Positions 9,939 to 20,315 of a stretch of 64,000 nucleotides of DNA are shown one piece after another. Under the pieces are notes generated by a model that was not told the DNA's origin, did no database searches, and saw only the letters and a program-made list of their open reading frames with translations. The stretch comes from Hysterium pulicare CBS 123377 (lineage: Eukaryota; Ascomycota; Dothideomycetes; Hysteriales; Hysteriaceae), in NCBI GenBank assembly GCA_000467715.1, contig AJFK01000067.1, forward strand, positions 1 to 64,000. Reading direction: 5' to 3'. Made by a program: the position numbers and the translations under genes. Each line of letters begins with the position of its first letter. Position 1 is the stretch's first letter.

Positions 9939-11072
9939 GTTGATTCGATCTAGCGACTTGAGTGCGGAACGAGTTCACAAAGATTCCAAGCGGCGTTTTT
10001 GGACTTGTAAGCTTGAGCGTGGAGTGCTTTGAATAGGGCAAAGAAACAAGCGGTGGAAAGACAAGAATGTGGTAAAAATAGTGAAAACACCTGGCGGCTA
10101 GATCCGGGGGTGATACGCGCGGTTCTAGAAGCTCCAACCGGATCAACCCACGCCGGAGCTGACTGCTGCTCTTTCACCCATCACCACCACATCTTTCCCA
10201 GGGGTTCCATTGCTGCCAACAACGTGTGAATGTGTTGCAGCTGTAACCATCACAAGGGACCGCAGAACCAGATATCCAGACTCTGCAAATACGATGAGGC
10301 GTGCTCGAAGCCTGAAGCCTGTCCGCTTGCCGCCCAAGGATGTGCAGCTCCTCGTCTGTTTTAGGATTATTCCAAGGTTGTGAAACACAACGGCGTCTCT
10401 TCCGCGGTCGCGTTGCAGAACACCACAGCCAATACTTTCGCGATAGCCACTCCTCCACCAAACCTGCCTCATGTATGGATAGGATCAGCCTTGAGGCCTC
10501 GACATATTGGCCTGCGAGGGCTGCCCAGCGAGGCCGTACCTCCACTCACCTAGAACCAAGGCCTCCAGCTGTTCGTTGACGGTGCTAGGCTTCATCGAGG
10601 GGCAAATCCCGCGTTTCACCCAGAACTGTAGTAACGATGAATGCATCTCTGGACGAATTTGAACCACTCATCTGAGAAAAGTGAATGAATTGGCCAACGC
10701 GACCTGCGCCCTGCTTCTATTGTCCCCGTCGGTACAATAGGATACTGGGGCTAGTGAGACCCCATTGGGACTACAGAAGATTCTCACTCCCATCTTCTCT
10801 TGTCTTCTTCTCTTTCCTCAACTTCATACTGCACATTCTCTCACTCTTACTCATTGTTACGTATTGTTGAGTGAGCTAGAAGATTCCTCTGCCTTCAAGG
10901 CTTGGGACCATTCTTCAAGTTTATCGCCAACTATTTCCTTGCTGTATTCTACCACAATCTAGCTTTCTTATCCACTACGCTCGACGCGTCTCCCAATACG
11001 ACTGCCGGCCAGCCTCTCTACAAAATTATTCAAAAGCTTCTCTAGATCAGGACCTCTGAGTTCTTATCCAAG
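9939..11072. other. Intergenic; weak coding signal on the minus strand at 10.2-10.6 kb
   Basis: The minus strand has a plausible first exon from Met at 10595 (MKPSTVNEQLEALVL, then a GTGAGT donor near 10553) but I could not build a downstream reading frame that looks like any family. The plus strand from about 10790 to 11072 is C/T-rich and is probably the 5' UTR and promoter of the gene at 11073. Confidence 0.4.
10553..10595 (-). CDS. Possible first exon of an unresolved small gene
   Basis: Met at 10595 opens a frame reading MKPSTVNEQLEALVL, amphipathic and coding-like, ending at a good GTGAGT donor. Downstream of a possible CGCAG acceptor the frame continues as QYVEASRLILSIHEAG and then degenerates. 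The start recalls fungal Vma22/CCDC115 proteins, but the following exon does not match that family, so I leave it unassigned. Confidence 0.25.
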
Positions 11073-12148
11073 ATGGCCCTTCTCTCAACAAAATCTCTGG
11101 CCGGTCCAGGCTATATTATCCTTAATGTCCTTCGAGCCATGAACATTATCACGTTGATGTCCGTGGTCGCTGCGAGCGTTGTTATGCTCGTCAAGACTTT
11201 CGTCGTTTCGAAGGTACATCTAATCACACTCTCCTGTGGAGTCAGTCCTAACATCACTGCAGTTCTTCTTCTTCGACGCCGTGAGCCATGTAATTACAGC
11301 TCTAACAAGTAGTCCGTGCTTCCCCAGCCCACGAAACAAGAATTCGAAACAATCAATCTAACAAGCTGTTTTAGTGTTCTTGATCGTCTCTGAATGCTCG
11401 CTCCTCCGCGGCTATTTCGCCCGCAACTGGCCTCTGCTCAGCCCTGCCCATGGTTTCGTTGCCCTCGGTGTCGCGATGATCGTTCTCGGCTTGAACCTAC
11501 TTGGCAATATGAATAAAGCGGCTACAAGTCAAGACTCGCTAGGCCTGGCTTTCTGGCGATTGGTGCTTGCCTCTGGGATTTTGGCCGTGATTATCGGATT
11601 TTTCAATGTCGTTGCCGTAAGTATGATTTCATCACCAATTCCTTCGATTTTACTCACGCTTCTATCAGAGCTACGTCTTCCGGGATAAAGCTCAAGGCAT
11701 CACGGCTCGCCGGGTTCGCTCACACGGAGCTGTCGCCCTCACCGACCCTGAATCCGTTCCGAAAGCATTGAGCGTCAACACCCACACAACCGGCTCATCC
11801 AACGGATCCTCCTGCATCAAACAAAAAACCTTCTCTCCGACCAAAACCCGCCTCAGCCATTTTTCTCCGGCTCGCACCTTCCGCAACGCCCGGCAATCCA
11901 TCCTTCCATCCTACCACAGCTCATCTCCTCTCCGCGTCTTCCGCTCTTCTTCAAACTACAGCCAGTCGGTTAGTGGCAGCTCGCCTTCGAAGAAAGCAAA
12001 GCGCGAGAGCGCGGGTCCTAGGATGCCTCTTAATATTTCCGCTCCTTTGAACATCAATCCTCAATTTGCTCATCTTGTGAGACCGGATATGGCGCATCAT
12101 CCTAGCGTGCGACGGCCCGAGGAGACCGATGCCGGATTGGGGTTTTAA
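11073..12148 (+). CDS. Four-helix fungal membrane protein (DUF7598-like)
   Basis: Four exons: 11073-11213, 11263-11308, 11375-11616, 11669-12148; 302 residues. Four hydrophobic helices occupy roughly 13-45, 48-75 (split by two introns), 85-108 and 115-142; the first contains GPGYIILNVLRAMNIITLM. The C-terminal half, from about 145, is soluble, Ser/Arg/Pro-rich and probably disordered, with many phosphorylatable SP sites. From memory this matches a membrane family restricted to filamentous ascomycetes that databases list as DUF7598; no biochemical role is known to me. The short second exon (46 bases) is supported by phase (leftover A joins TG to give Met) and by the uninterrupted membrane helix produced. 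The gene is convergent with COA1. Confidence 0.75.
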
Positions 12149-12880
12149 TCTGATCCCAGGGCAGAACGGCATTGATCACATCTTCTCTAAGCGCGAGAAC
12201 ACTTCTAAGGAAGTGCAGACTTCTGGTCCAGCGGCCTTCCATTCTCTCATCTATTTCTATTTTCTTCTCTCTTCTTCTACAACATCTACTACTGATTGAC
12301 CTACCAATCATCATGATCAATCCAGTTAGTATGTCAAATTTAGGGTCTCTCTCTCTCGGTCGGCGCAAACCAGGGTTAAGGACGCATAGTCACTCCTTCA
12401 CGAATGTCATGATGATGGATTGGTGGAGTTCGCTGGGCCTGGAAAAGAGACTGTACAGTCATTATGTCTTTAGTTCGTCGATACAGATAAACACGATGAG
12501 AAAATAGCAATGAAAACACTTCAAACCTTAAGACATTTTTGTATTGTGATGACCATTGGTTTTGTGAGTTTTTACATGCATATATGTACAGCACCCCCAT
12601 TTCCCTGCAGGTCTTGTCAGGAAGCAGTATATCTTCCTCTTCGCCGTTCTTTTTCGAACGGATTAATGTGAGGCATCGATTACATCTTCATCCGTCTTAT
12701 CCTACAAAGGCATGACTTTCGCTCAATCAACTTCTTTTCGACCACCTCTTCGACCTCCATCTCAGTATGCGCATAATTCGGAGATGCCTGAACGCCGCAC
12801 CAAAATGCACATGCAAATGCCAATGATGATACACCTAGCAGCTCCTAGTCCGATTTCCACACACCCTAGTATCCTCTATC
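12149..12880. other. Intergenic between convergent genes
   Basis: 3' regions of the DUF7598-like gene and COA1. T-rich tracts around 12240-12300 and AT-rich sequence near 12500-12600 are consistent with 3' UTR and polyadenylation signals. No coding frame stands out. Confidence 0.55.
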
Positions 12881-13718
12881 TCAGGCCGTAGCAACATCCC
12901 TCGCATCCTCATATCTACTCCCGGACAACGGTCCAATCATGCCTCCAGTCTCATAAAGCTGCATAACGGTCCCATCCTCCAGCTTCAAGCTCCACTCCAG
13001 CGTATCGTACTAAACACACGTAACAGTCAGCAAACCGTTCTAACGTCCAAACCCTCTTTCAAAAATGGAACTCACCTCCCCCGTCTTCCTCCTCCTCGCC
13101 ATAAACCGACACTGTCCCACGCCCCTCGTCCCCTTGATCCAATACGTAATATCAATCCTCCCATGCACCTGATTAATCTCGCCACTTATCCACGGGAACT
13201 TGCTCTGGAAATAAATCTCATCGCCGAGTAACTCTCTCACTTTATCGTTCGTGCGCAGAGCGTACAGCGTCGATGTCACAACCGACGAGTTCTGCCGCTG
13301 GTAGTTGAAGATGCCAAGGGCGGAGATTGTCATTATGAGGACGAAGATGGGGAAGGAGTAGAGGATGTCGCGGGGGATTCGGGGCTCTTTTCTGTAATTG
13401 TGTGTGAGTTGCGTTATTCTATGTCATGTCGATGGTGGGGGATATGAGATGTTGCTCGTACGGTGGTAAAGCTCGATTGGCTTTTCTTTCTGTCATAACT
13501 TCAAATCGCTTGGGCGGTGGGATTAGGGGCTCGGGCGGCCAATGTGTTAACGCGACGGACTTGTTGTACGTGGGTAGAGGAGGAATTGGATTCGGATGCT
13601 GTTGGGCGTCGCTGGATGCATTGCGGAGGATGGTGGTTGCTGTGAGCTGCCGCGGTCGGAGGGGAGTGCGTGGGAGAGCCCGGACAGGAAGAAAGCAGAG
13701 GAGCCGTGGCGGAGGCAT
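12881..13718 (-). CDS. COA1: Cytochrome c oxidase assembly factor COA1
   Basis: Three exons: 13718-13462, 13391-13076, 13009-12881; 233 residues. The N-terminus is Arg/Pro/Leu/Ser-rich without acids, as in a mitochondrial presequence. Exon 2 encodes a transmembrane helix (YSFPIFVLIMTISALGIF, about 96-113) and then the Coa1/Tim21-like domain: STLYALRTNDKVRELLGDEI, FPWISGEINQVHGRIDI and a following basic strand. Exon 3 ends the fold with EWSLKLEDGTVMQLYETG. COA1 works in the inner membrane with Shy1/Surf1 on newly made Cox1, linking its synthesis to assembly. Intron phases agree (2 then 0). The start codon is 375 bases from the divergent gene at 14094, so the two probably share a promoter. Confidence 0.88.
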
Positions 13719-14093
13719 GGTATTGATTTAAGGGAAAATAGGGAGTGTTGAAGTACAATTGAAATGCTGGTGAATCGAGGGAGAAAGTTCCAGCGGATGA
13801 TGGGTTGAAGATCGTTGGAGATGCTTGGCAGGATGTTTGTTCGGTTTGCTTGTCCGCTGCACTTGGAGTCCAAGCAAAGCTGCGTCATCAAAACATTTCA
13901 CATGCATATTCACATTCATATTCACATTCACATTCACACTTCCGCCTAGCGAGAGGCCAAACATCCACCTCACCACGCCCACCACCAACTAACACTTATC
14001 CCACACTTCCATTACTCAGTCCATATTACACTTCCACACCACACTTCCCAACCCAAATCTTCTTCTCACCTCTCAAATCCACAACCTCCAAAA
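13719..14093. promoter_or_regulatory. Shared divergent promoter of COA1 and the 210-residue membrane protein
   Basis: 375 bases separate the two start codons. It contains an imperfect hexamer run (listed separately) and C/T-rich tracts close to the plus-strand start. Co-regulation is inferred from the geometry only. Confidence 0.5.
13907..13939. repeat. Imperfect ATTCAC/ATTCAT hexamer tandem repeat
   Basis: About five and a half units of ATTCAC or ATTCAT in a row, in the middle of the COA1 divergent promoter. Seen directly. Short simple repeats of this kind vary in length between strains. Confidence 0.85.
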
Positions 14094-14726
14094 ATGGCCA
14101 CAACCCGCCTCCGCCAAACCTTCCACTACCCCCAAGACTCCGACTCCGACACCGGCGCCCCCGAAGGCCTCGACGAAGAAGAGCAAGAAGAACTAATAAC
14201 GCACCTCGCCGCCTCCGACGCCAGCAACACGCAACTATACACCTATCTCGTGCTCCTACTACCCTTACTCCCCCTCTTCCTCTACATCCCGCAACTCCTC
14301 TCCACAACGACCTTCATACCGGCTATTTGTGCGATATCATCGTTGCTGGCGACAGCTTACACGCTTTATTATATCCCGCTACCGCCCGCGCCGGTGGAGA
14401 AGAGTTCGATGTTAGCGAGTGGGAAGAGGAGCTCGAAAGCTGCGGCGAGGGACTTCTCTGGACGGAAAGCGTTCTTGGATATCACTGGGGCTGGGGAAGA
14501 TGATGGGCCCGTTAAGAAATATATCGTTCCGCTGAACCTGGCGCTCTGTGTCGTATTAGTGCTTCAAGAGCTGACGGTACGGAGGGGTTGGCGAGAGGGG
14601 ATGATGGTGGGAGGTGGATATGTGCCTGGGTTTGTATTTGCCGTGGTTATGTTTGCGAGGAATGAGCTTAGGAGGGTGGATTTGGGGGAGTTGGAGAGGT
14701 TGAGGTATAGGTATAAGGGTGCTTGA
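14094..14726 (+). CDS. Small fungal membrane protein, three to four helices (possibly DUF7719)
   Basis: Single exon, 210 residues. An acidic N-terminus (residues 15-40) precedes two closely spaced hydrophobic helices (about 49-70 and 74-95), a basic Ser/Lys-rich loop with AARDFSGRKAFLDITG, and two more hydrophobic segments (about 145-160 and 176-190). The end reads DLGELERLRYRYKGA. From memory this C-terminal signature belongs to a fungus-only family named DUF7719, but I am not certain. No function known. Low codon restriction and absence of introns are unremarkable. A long plus-strand frame overlapping it (13805-14503) is a shadow: it reads as Pro/Arg-rich nonsense. Confidence 0.72.
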   Translation: MATTRLRQTFHYPQDSDSDTGAPEGLDEEEQEELITHLAASDASNTQLYTYLVLLLPLLPLFLYIPQLLSTTTFIPAICAISSLLATAYTLYYIPLPPAPVEKSSMLASGKRSSKAAARDFSGRKAFLDITGAGEDDGPVKKYIVPLNLALCVVLVLQELTVRRGWREGMMVGGGYVPGFVFAVVMFARNELRRVDLGELERLRYRYKGA

Positions 14727-15431
14727 TGGTATGGGATCGACAAGCCACTTCGAGGTATTATGGTATATGCAGGTCTATAATCTGGAGGATTACGAAGCTT
14801 CATCTTTAGTGGAGCACTGGTTCTTGGAGAAGCGCATCTCATCCGAGCCTTTCCAAGGTGTGCAGACTCTGTTTCACAAAAGAAAGCGGCGAGCAGAAGT
14901 CTCTAACTCAAACAGGAAAGCCATCGAGTTACGATGCATTATTTCTGACACCAAAGAAGGAGGTGTACACTTCAGGCCTTATACACGGAGTCGGTAGCCA
15001 GTAAAAGGCTCTTCAAAGTTCCAGACCACCGAACTCTATAGCTCCCGACAAGCTCTATTATCGAGTCCTTTCTCCTCACATCCGAAATCAACAATACGTA
15101 ATCCAATCCGCAATTTCGATATCAAAATGCCATCCTCCAGCGCTCCAGCAAACGCTCGCTCGACACAACAGAAAACACAATAGCCGCCCAAGTCCATAGT
15201 AAGACTGCTGAATCCAATCTAATAGTCCTAGTGAAAACTGCGCCGATTGTTAATCTCATTGATGAAAAGATGCAGAACAAGTAGCATATCACCTTGTCTC
15301 GTTGCCAAACCAATAAACTTATCAATAACGCCCTCTCGAACTATAACTCTATCATCCTATCTTTCACAATTCTGGAGGGATTTCGATCACTTCGATCGGG
15401 ACACTGCAAATAGCTTCATCAGTCATGAAAA
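14727..15431. other. Intergenic between convergent genes
   Basis: Downstream of the membrane-protein gene and of PHO81. Several frames under 100 codons, none with a recognisable domain or supporting splice sites. Confidence 0.55.
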
Positions 15432-18400
15432 TCACATGTCAATGGTCTCATTAAACCTCAGCACTCCATTTCCCTTCAGGAATCCGTCAACGCCACTCGG
15501 GACCTGATACGCTGTCGGATTGGCGACGTTGAAGGAGCCTTGTTGGGCCAGTGCGGAATCAGGGGCATCGGAAATGTCTGCGACAAGAACCAAACCGGCC
15601 GTCTTGACGGATTCGATCAAAGCGGGTGCGAGGTCCTGAGAAAGTGTTAGTTTCCGTAACGGGCAGGCAATTGAACGCAGAAGGAAATGTACCAATAATC
15701 TTGAGCTGCAAATTAATCCCATGAAGTTATTATCCCTTGCAATTTGTACCGCTTCTTTGACTGAAATCGTTGTACGGCCACTACTTTTGACCGTCTGTGG
15801 ATTGTTCGCGGATATCGAGGCATCCGCGCCGAGCTCGTTGCATAGAAGGACAGGGTCTAGAAATTTGTCGTTCGTTAGCTGACTATTCCTCCAATCACAT
15901 GTACAAGCACATGGTTACACAACAAAAAACAAGCAAGCGGTGTGGGGAGTTATAAAGACCCGCGTCAGCGCACAAGCTGAACTTACAATTCGGCTGCTTC
16001 CAGTTCAACGCAGTACAGATGTCTTGATTGAAGCTGCTGAACACCACGCTTCTCAAAAATCCGTCCTTATCCCCAATTCCTTGCTCCCTCAATACTCTAG
16101 CATGTTCGAAGACGATAGTTAATATCTTATCCGCGAAATCATTGATGTTAGGTGTCGAACCGAGTTTGAGGATTTCTTCTTCGTAGGTGTTAGGGTAGAG
16201 GACGTGGAGTTCTACATGGATGTGAGCAGGTAGGAGGGCAAGAGCATCACGGAGAGTCATGAATGATGTGGCAAGAGCTTGGTGTATGGTAGGAATATCA
16301 TCGGGAGATGCATTTTGCAATCGGGATAGTTGTTGGGCGGCGCTCGGGTTCTGGTTAGCGCCAATGCTAACGAATTGGGCGAATGTGAGGATATTGACCG
16401 GGACGTCGAGCCCTTGGTGATTTACTTTCCATCTCGGGTACAAAACCGGTACGCCATCGGCCGTCAATTGCACGAATAGACGAACGTATTCGCCTGAGAG
16501 ACTGGAACCGGTGATGAGGGCGGTTGGATGTGAGTCGAGCTGACTGGTAGCTTTCCAGTAGGTGGCAAAGTGAGTGATCTCTAAGGGAATTCCAATAAAG
16601 GGCTTCACTACTTGGAAATTGAAGCTTATGCGACCAATTGGTCGGAGCCGGGGGTCGAACAATTCCAGATGCCATTGACCGGAACTGTAAGCTGTGCCAG
16701 TAAAGACCTTTGACGAAGCAACGCTCCGTGCGATGACCTTAGAGCCAAAGGTTGGGTAGATGTCGAAGTCGATCGCAAACGTATCGAGATTCTCAATCTG
16801 GAAGGAAACGACTTTGAACTCATCCTGGATGGGTAGTAGAATGTTCCGAGGTATCAAATCCGACGCCTTCGAGGAGATGGTGAGCCGAGCTGCAGGATAT
16901 TTCTGGTCATCGTAGAACTGTATTGCATCGCTACCAGCGTTTTCAAAGCTGATGACGACGAAAGTCTTGGTGTCAAGGAAGTTGTGTCCATAACGCCTGA
17001 GGGGTATAATGGGTGGCGGTAAAATGAATTCTGGTATGCCTTCTCCTTCCCCCTCGATTTCCATAGGAGCAGGCATGGAGCTTGAAGGATCTTGACCAGC
17101 GACACTAAGTATCTGCGGTGATACTTGCTTTGGCGTTGCGAGGCCAACACCACGTCCGACCGATGCTAATAGTCCCATGCATTCAAGATGACCTTCCCAC
17201 GTAGCATAGTACATGGCGGAAAGTCCCTTCTCATCCAAGTCATCAACACTGACACCACATTGCAGTAGTGTTTGAAGGCACTCAACATGGCCCTCGCTTG
17301 CAGCGTGGAAAAGGGGTGTCCATTGATACAGCTTGTCTGGTTGATTGAGATCAGCTCCGTATTTTTGTAACAATAAAAGCATTTGTGGACTCTTGCCCGA
17401 CCGGGCGACTAGGTGCTGGGGGTACAATCCTTCAGCATCTGGTAAATTCTCGGCGTGGCCTTGAAGAAGAAGCTCTACGATCGGCATGGAGTCATGTTGA
17501 CAAGCAAGGTTCAGTGGTATATGTTCCGATGGTCCTAATCGCTTGATTTGGGCCCCTTTAGTTAGAAGGATTTGCACGCAGGCTAATTGCGAATGCACGA
17601 TAGCATGAATGAGTGGTGTGAAGCTGTCTTGGTCCCTGAAGTCGATGGTGTCTGGGGCAGTATTGATGAGTTCTTCGACTAATTCGACGCGCCCATGCAT
17701 GCAAGCATAGTGCAATGGGATTCGCCCATAGACATCGGTAGCGTGTACGTCCACCTCAGCAGCCAAGCCCATCCTAAGTACTGTCATCCGTCCACAGATT
17801 GCTGCTTTGTGGAGACAGTTCCGTTCATTGATTTCGTCTTCTTGACTGAGGTTGACCTGCCTAGTATCTAGCATGATTTGTAGTGCTTTCTCGGGTGCTT
17901 CGTCGAGTGTGCTCAAGAATGCTCTTGATATACGCTCCTGAGCATCGTTCAGTTGCGAAAGTCGTGATAAGCATTCTTCGATCTTTTCTGTGTTGGCGGT
18001 GTTGATTGCTTGTACGATTTGGTTATCTAATTCGATGTCGCCATCTAAGGATGGTTCCGGTGCTCTGTTTTCGTTTGTCGCAGGCGTATATTGCATCTTG
18101 TCCCCTTCTGCCCATCCTGAAAAGTCCAGTAGAGCTTGAGTCGCCTGGTCCGATAGGCTGCTGATCACGTCGCGGTTGAAGCAAGGTTGCACCTCAACCG
18201 CCCTCGACAAATATAGTTGTTTTTCTCGTGACTGGCGTGCAAGTCAGCCATGGCTGTAGTATCCGTCTAACCTGAGACCCGACCTTGGAGGTTTTATCCC
18301 ACTAATGAGACACGTCAGTAAGCTGAGAATAGTCGTATCTACAGAATAAACAGACCTTTTTCAAAATTTTAGAGAATGCGGTTGCGTTCACTTCGACGAA

Positions 18401-19120
18401 TTGCTGACCTATGGTTAGCTCAACTTTCAACCAAATAGTGCATGCTTACCTGAAGTTTGTTGAGGTCCATGCTAAACTGCTTCAAGCCTTCCTCGAGAGC
18501 TATGTATCTTGAAGACACTTTTGAAACTGTTGCTCGTTGTTGCTGCATGACCCTTTTCTTGTCCATCAGCGTCGAAAGCCTCAGTTTCAGCTGGAACCTC
18601 AGTTAGTCTTGACTTCGGGTAGTGGAGAGTCATAGAGTACCTCAGCCTCCTTCTGTAGGTAAAACGTGTTGACTTTCTCAAGCTCTCGCTCCTATCGTGG
18701 GTTAGAATGCCTCTGTTGAAAGCATAAGGCGAGGGCGCACCAATCGGAAGAAGAATGTAGCTTTATTGGCCTGTAGAGAGGCCTGTGGATCTTGAAGCTC
18801 TCCTCCATGGCTGGTATCGCTCTGAGCAGGGAGTACCGGTGTTGCACTCAACTTTTTGATGAGCTGGAGGAAGGGTTAATTCAGTGCAGCTGGACGATAT
18901 AGGGCGAGTTGTACGACCTTCTTGAGCGCCTTGTAGTCAACAAAGCTGGCGGCATACTCAGGGATGTCGAGCTGCCGTTTCTGAATATGCTTGCCAAACT
19001 TCCTATTGAAACGCGGTGGGTCAGTCTTGTCGCCCTTGGAGGCTAGGCTAGTGGAAGACAAGGTCTTTCTCAGACCAGCAACAGGGGGTCCTGGGGATCC
19101 CATAAGGATGGAACATACAT
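15432..19120 (-). CDS. PHO81: PHO81/NUC-2: SPX-ankyrin-GDPD-like phosphate-sensing CDK inhibitor
   Basis: Ten coding exons: 19120-19119, 19002-18918, 18863-18741, 18691-18641, 18590-18450, 18403-18356, 18301-18272, 18231-15987, 15856-15693, 15635-15432; 1030 residues. The SPX domain starts MKFGKHIQKRQLDIPEYA and continues through ALKKLIKKLSATPVLP, FFFRLERELEKVNTFY and ALEEGLKQFSMDLNKLQ to about residue 155. Ankyrin repeats follow at about 295-510 (for example GRIPLHYACMHGRVELVEEL), and a GDPD-like C-terminal domain runs from about 580 to the end. In yeast and Neurospora this protein inhibits the Pho80-Pho85 (PREG-PGOV) kinase when phosphate is low, SPX reading inositol pyrophosphates. The start codon is split: AT at 19120-19119, then a 116-base intron, then G. 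Exon 18301-18272 is only 30 bases. Very confident in identity, slightly less in the last two exons. Confidence 0.92.
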
Positions 19121-20315
19121 TTTTCAAGAAAATGAACGGACGGTGCTTCAGAAGAGCACTTACAGGCTTGAGCAACAAGCGAGTGGATCAGAAATAGGAA
19201 TGGCGAATCAACCATACGGGAGAACAGACTCGGGTTGTGCCTGTCAGCAGGCGCCTATAGGACAGACACACGGAAAAAGAAACGAAAAGGGTGAATGAGG
19301 CGAGGATGACAGCTGTATGGTCGGACGTGCGTGAAGACAAAGGCAAGTAGGGTGTGAAGGCAACGGAGAGTTGGCAGGAGCTCAGGCATGTACTTCGCAA
19401 CGGGTTGTAACTCTTATTATGGACAACAAGAATTTTACCAGCTATCGGATGAGGGGCAGGGATCTGTGCGATATCGCGGAGCACATTATGAGAGGACCAC
19501 GAGACGGTGCAGAAATGGAAATGGGGGGCTTTGGGAGAGCTGGGCAGAAAGGGCCTGTTATCCACGGTCAATTTGGTATGTTACGCACATCAGCCAATGG
19601 CCATGTCCGGAATTGGAACGTGAAGGTTCACGTGATCAACAACACCCAGCACTCATCATCTGTCCGCGTACCGTTATGTATATTCACGTACCAGACGGTA
19701 TCGTCGATTTAGAAATGTACTCCATGTACTCTACAGACAGGGGAAGGGCCGCAAAAGAGTCATCGTCCGCATTTGGTCGCGAATTTGATTGGAGGCTCTC
19801 CTATGCACGACTCTCATTCCCGCACCCACACCCTTACCGTAGGGCACAAGGTTCAAGCAGGCGCTCCCGCCAGCTGCAGCCATTGCCAATGATATCATCG
19901 GCCGGCTGCGTTAAGAATTGCTGCATTGGAACGGCCCGGGTCATCGGCATCAACTACGGACCCCTTTGGAAGATTGTGTATATCACTTTCATCTATTATG
20001 ACCTCGCGCGGATGCGACTATGACAGGATATCTAGACTCCCGCAACAGAGCTATGCTTTTTGATACAAACCAAAAGGCTCCTCTCCAAGCCACGCTCCCT
20101 CGCATATGCACCAGAATGGAACCGAAAAGCCATTGGTTATACTGCCCAGGCAATGGGACTATCGGAGAACACCAATGTCAGAGACCGTAGATATCCCACC
20201 CATCAAACTCCGCTCCATGCTTCTTCTTGCTGTCATCTCCTGTCCGAATGGAATCGTACGAGGCTTTGTCCCATGGTGTGCGCACAGCAGTTTCAGTGCT
20301 CAATTCTTCGTCCAG
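19121..20315. other. PHO81 upstream region and CRM1 3' region
   Basis: 1.2 kb. The part next to 19121 is the PHO81 5' UTR and promoter, including one CACGTG. Open frames of up to 211 codons on the plus strand (for example from 19388) overlap one another in different frames and contain no domain. The CRM1 stop codon lies at 20316-20318. Confidence 0.5.
19629..19634. promoter_or_regulatory. CACGTG, candidate NUC-1/Pho4 site upstream of PHO81
   Basis: A palindromic CACGTG E-box 509 bases upstream of the PHO81 start codon. Pho4 and its Neurospora counterpart NUC-1 bind this core, and PHO81 is a Pho4 target in yeast. The same hexamer occurs elsewhere in the window (for example near 96 and 51653), so its presence alone is weak evidence. 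Confidence 0.3.

Noticed and set aside
13805-14503. Plus-strand 232-codon frame overlapping the gene at 14094
   Set aside because: Pro/Arg/His-rich, produced by the C-rich leader and another frame of the true gene.
19388-20023. 211-codon plus-strand frame upstream of PHO81
   Set aside because: Lies in promoter sequence, overlaps other open frames, and its translation (Arg, Ser, Tyr mixed without helices) matches no family.
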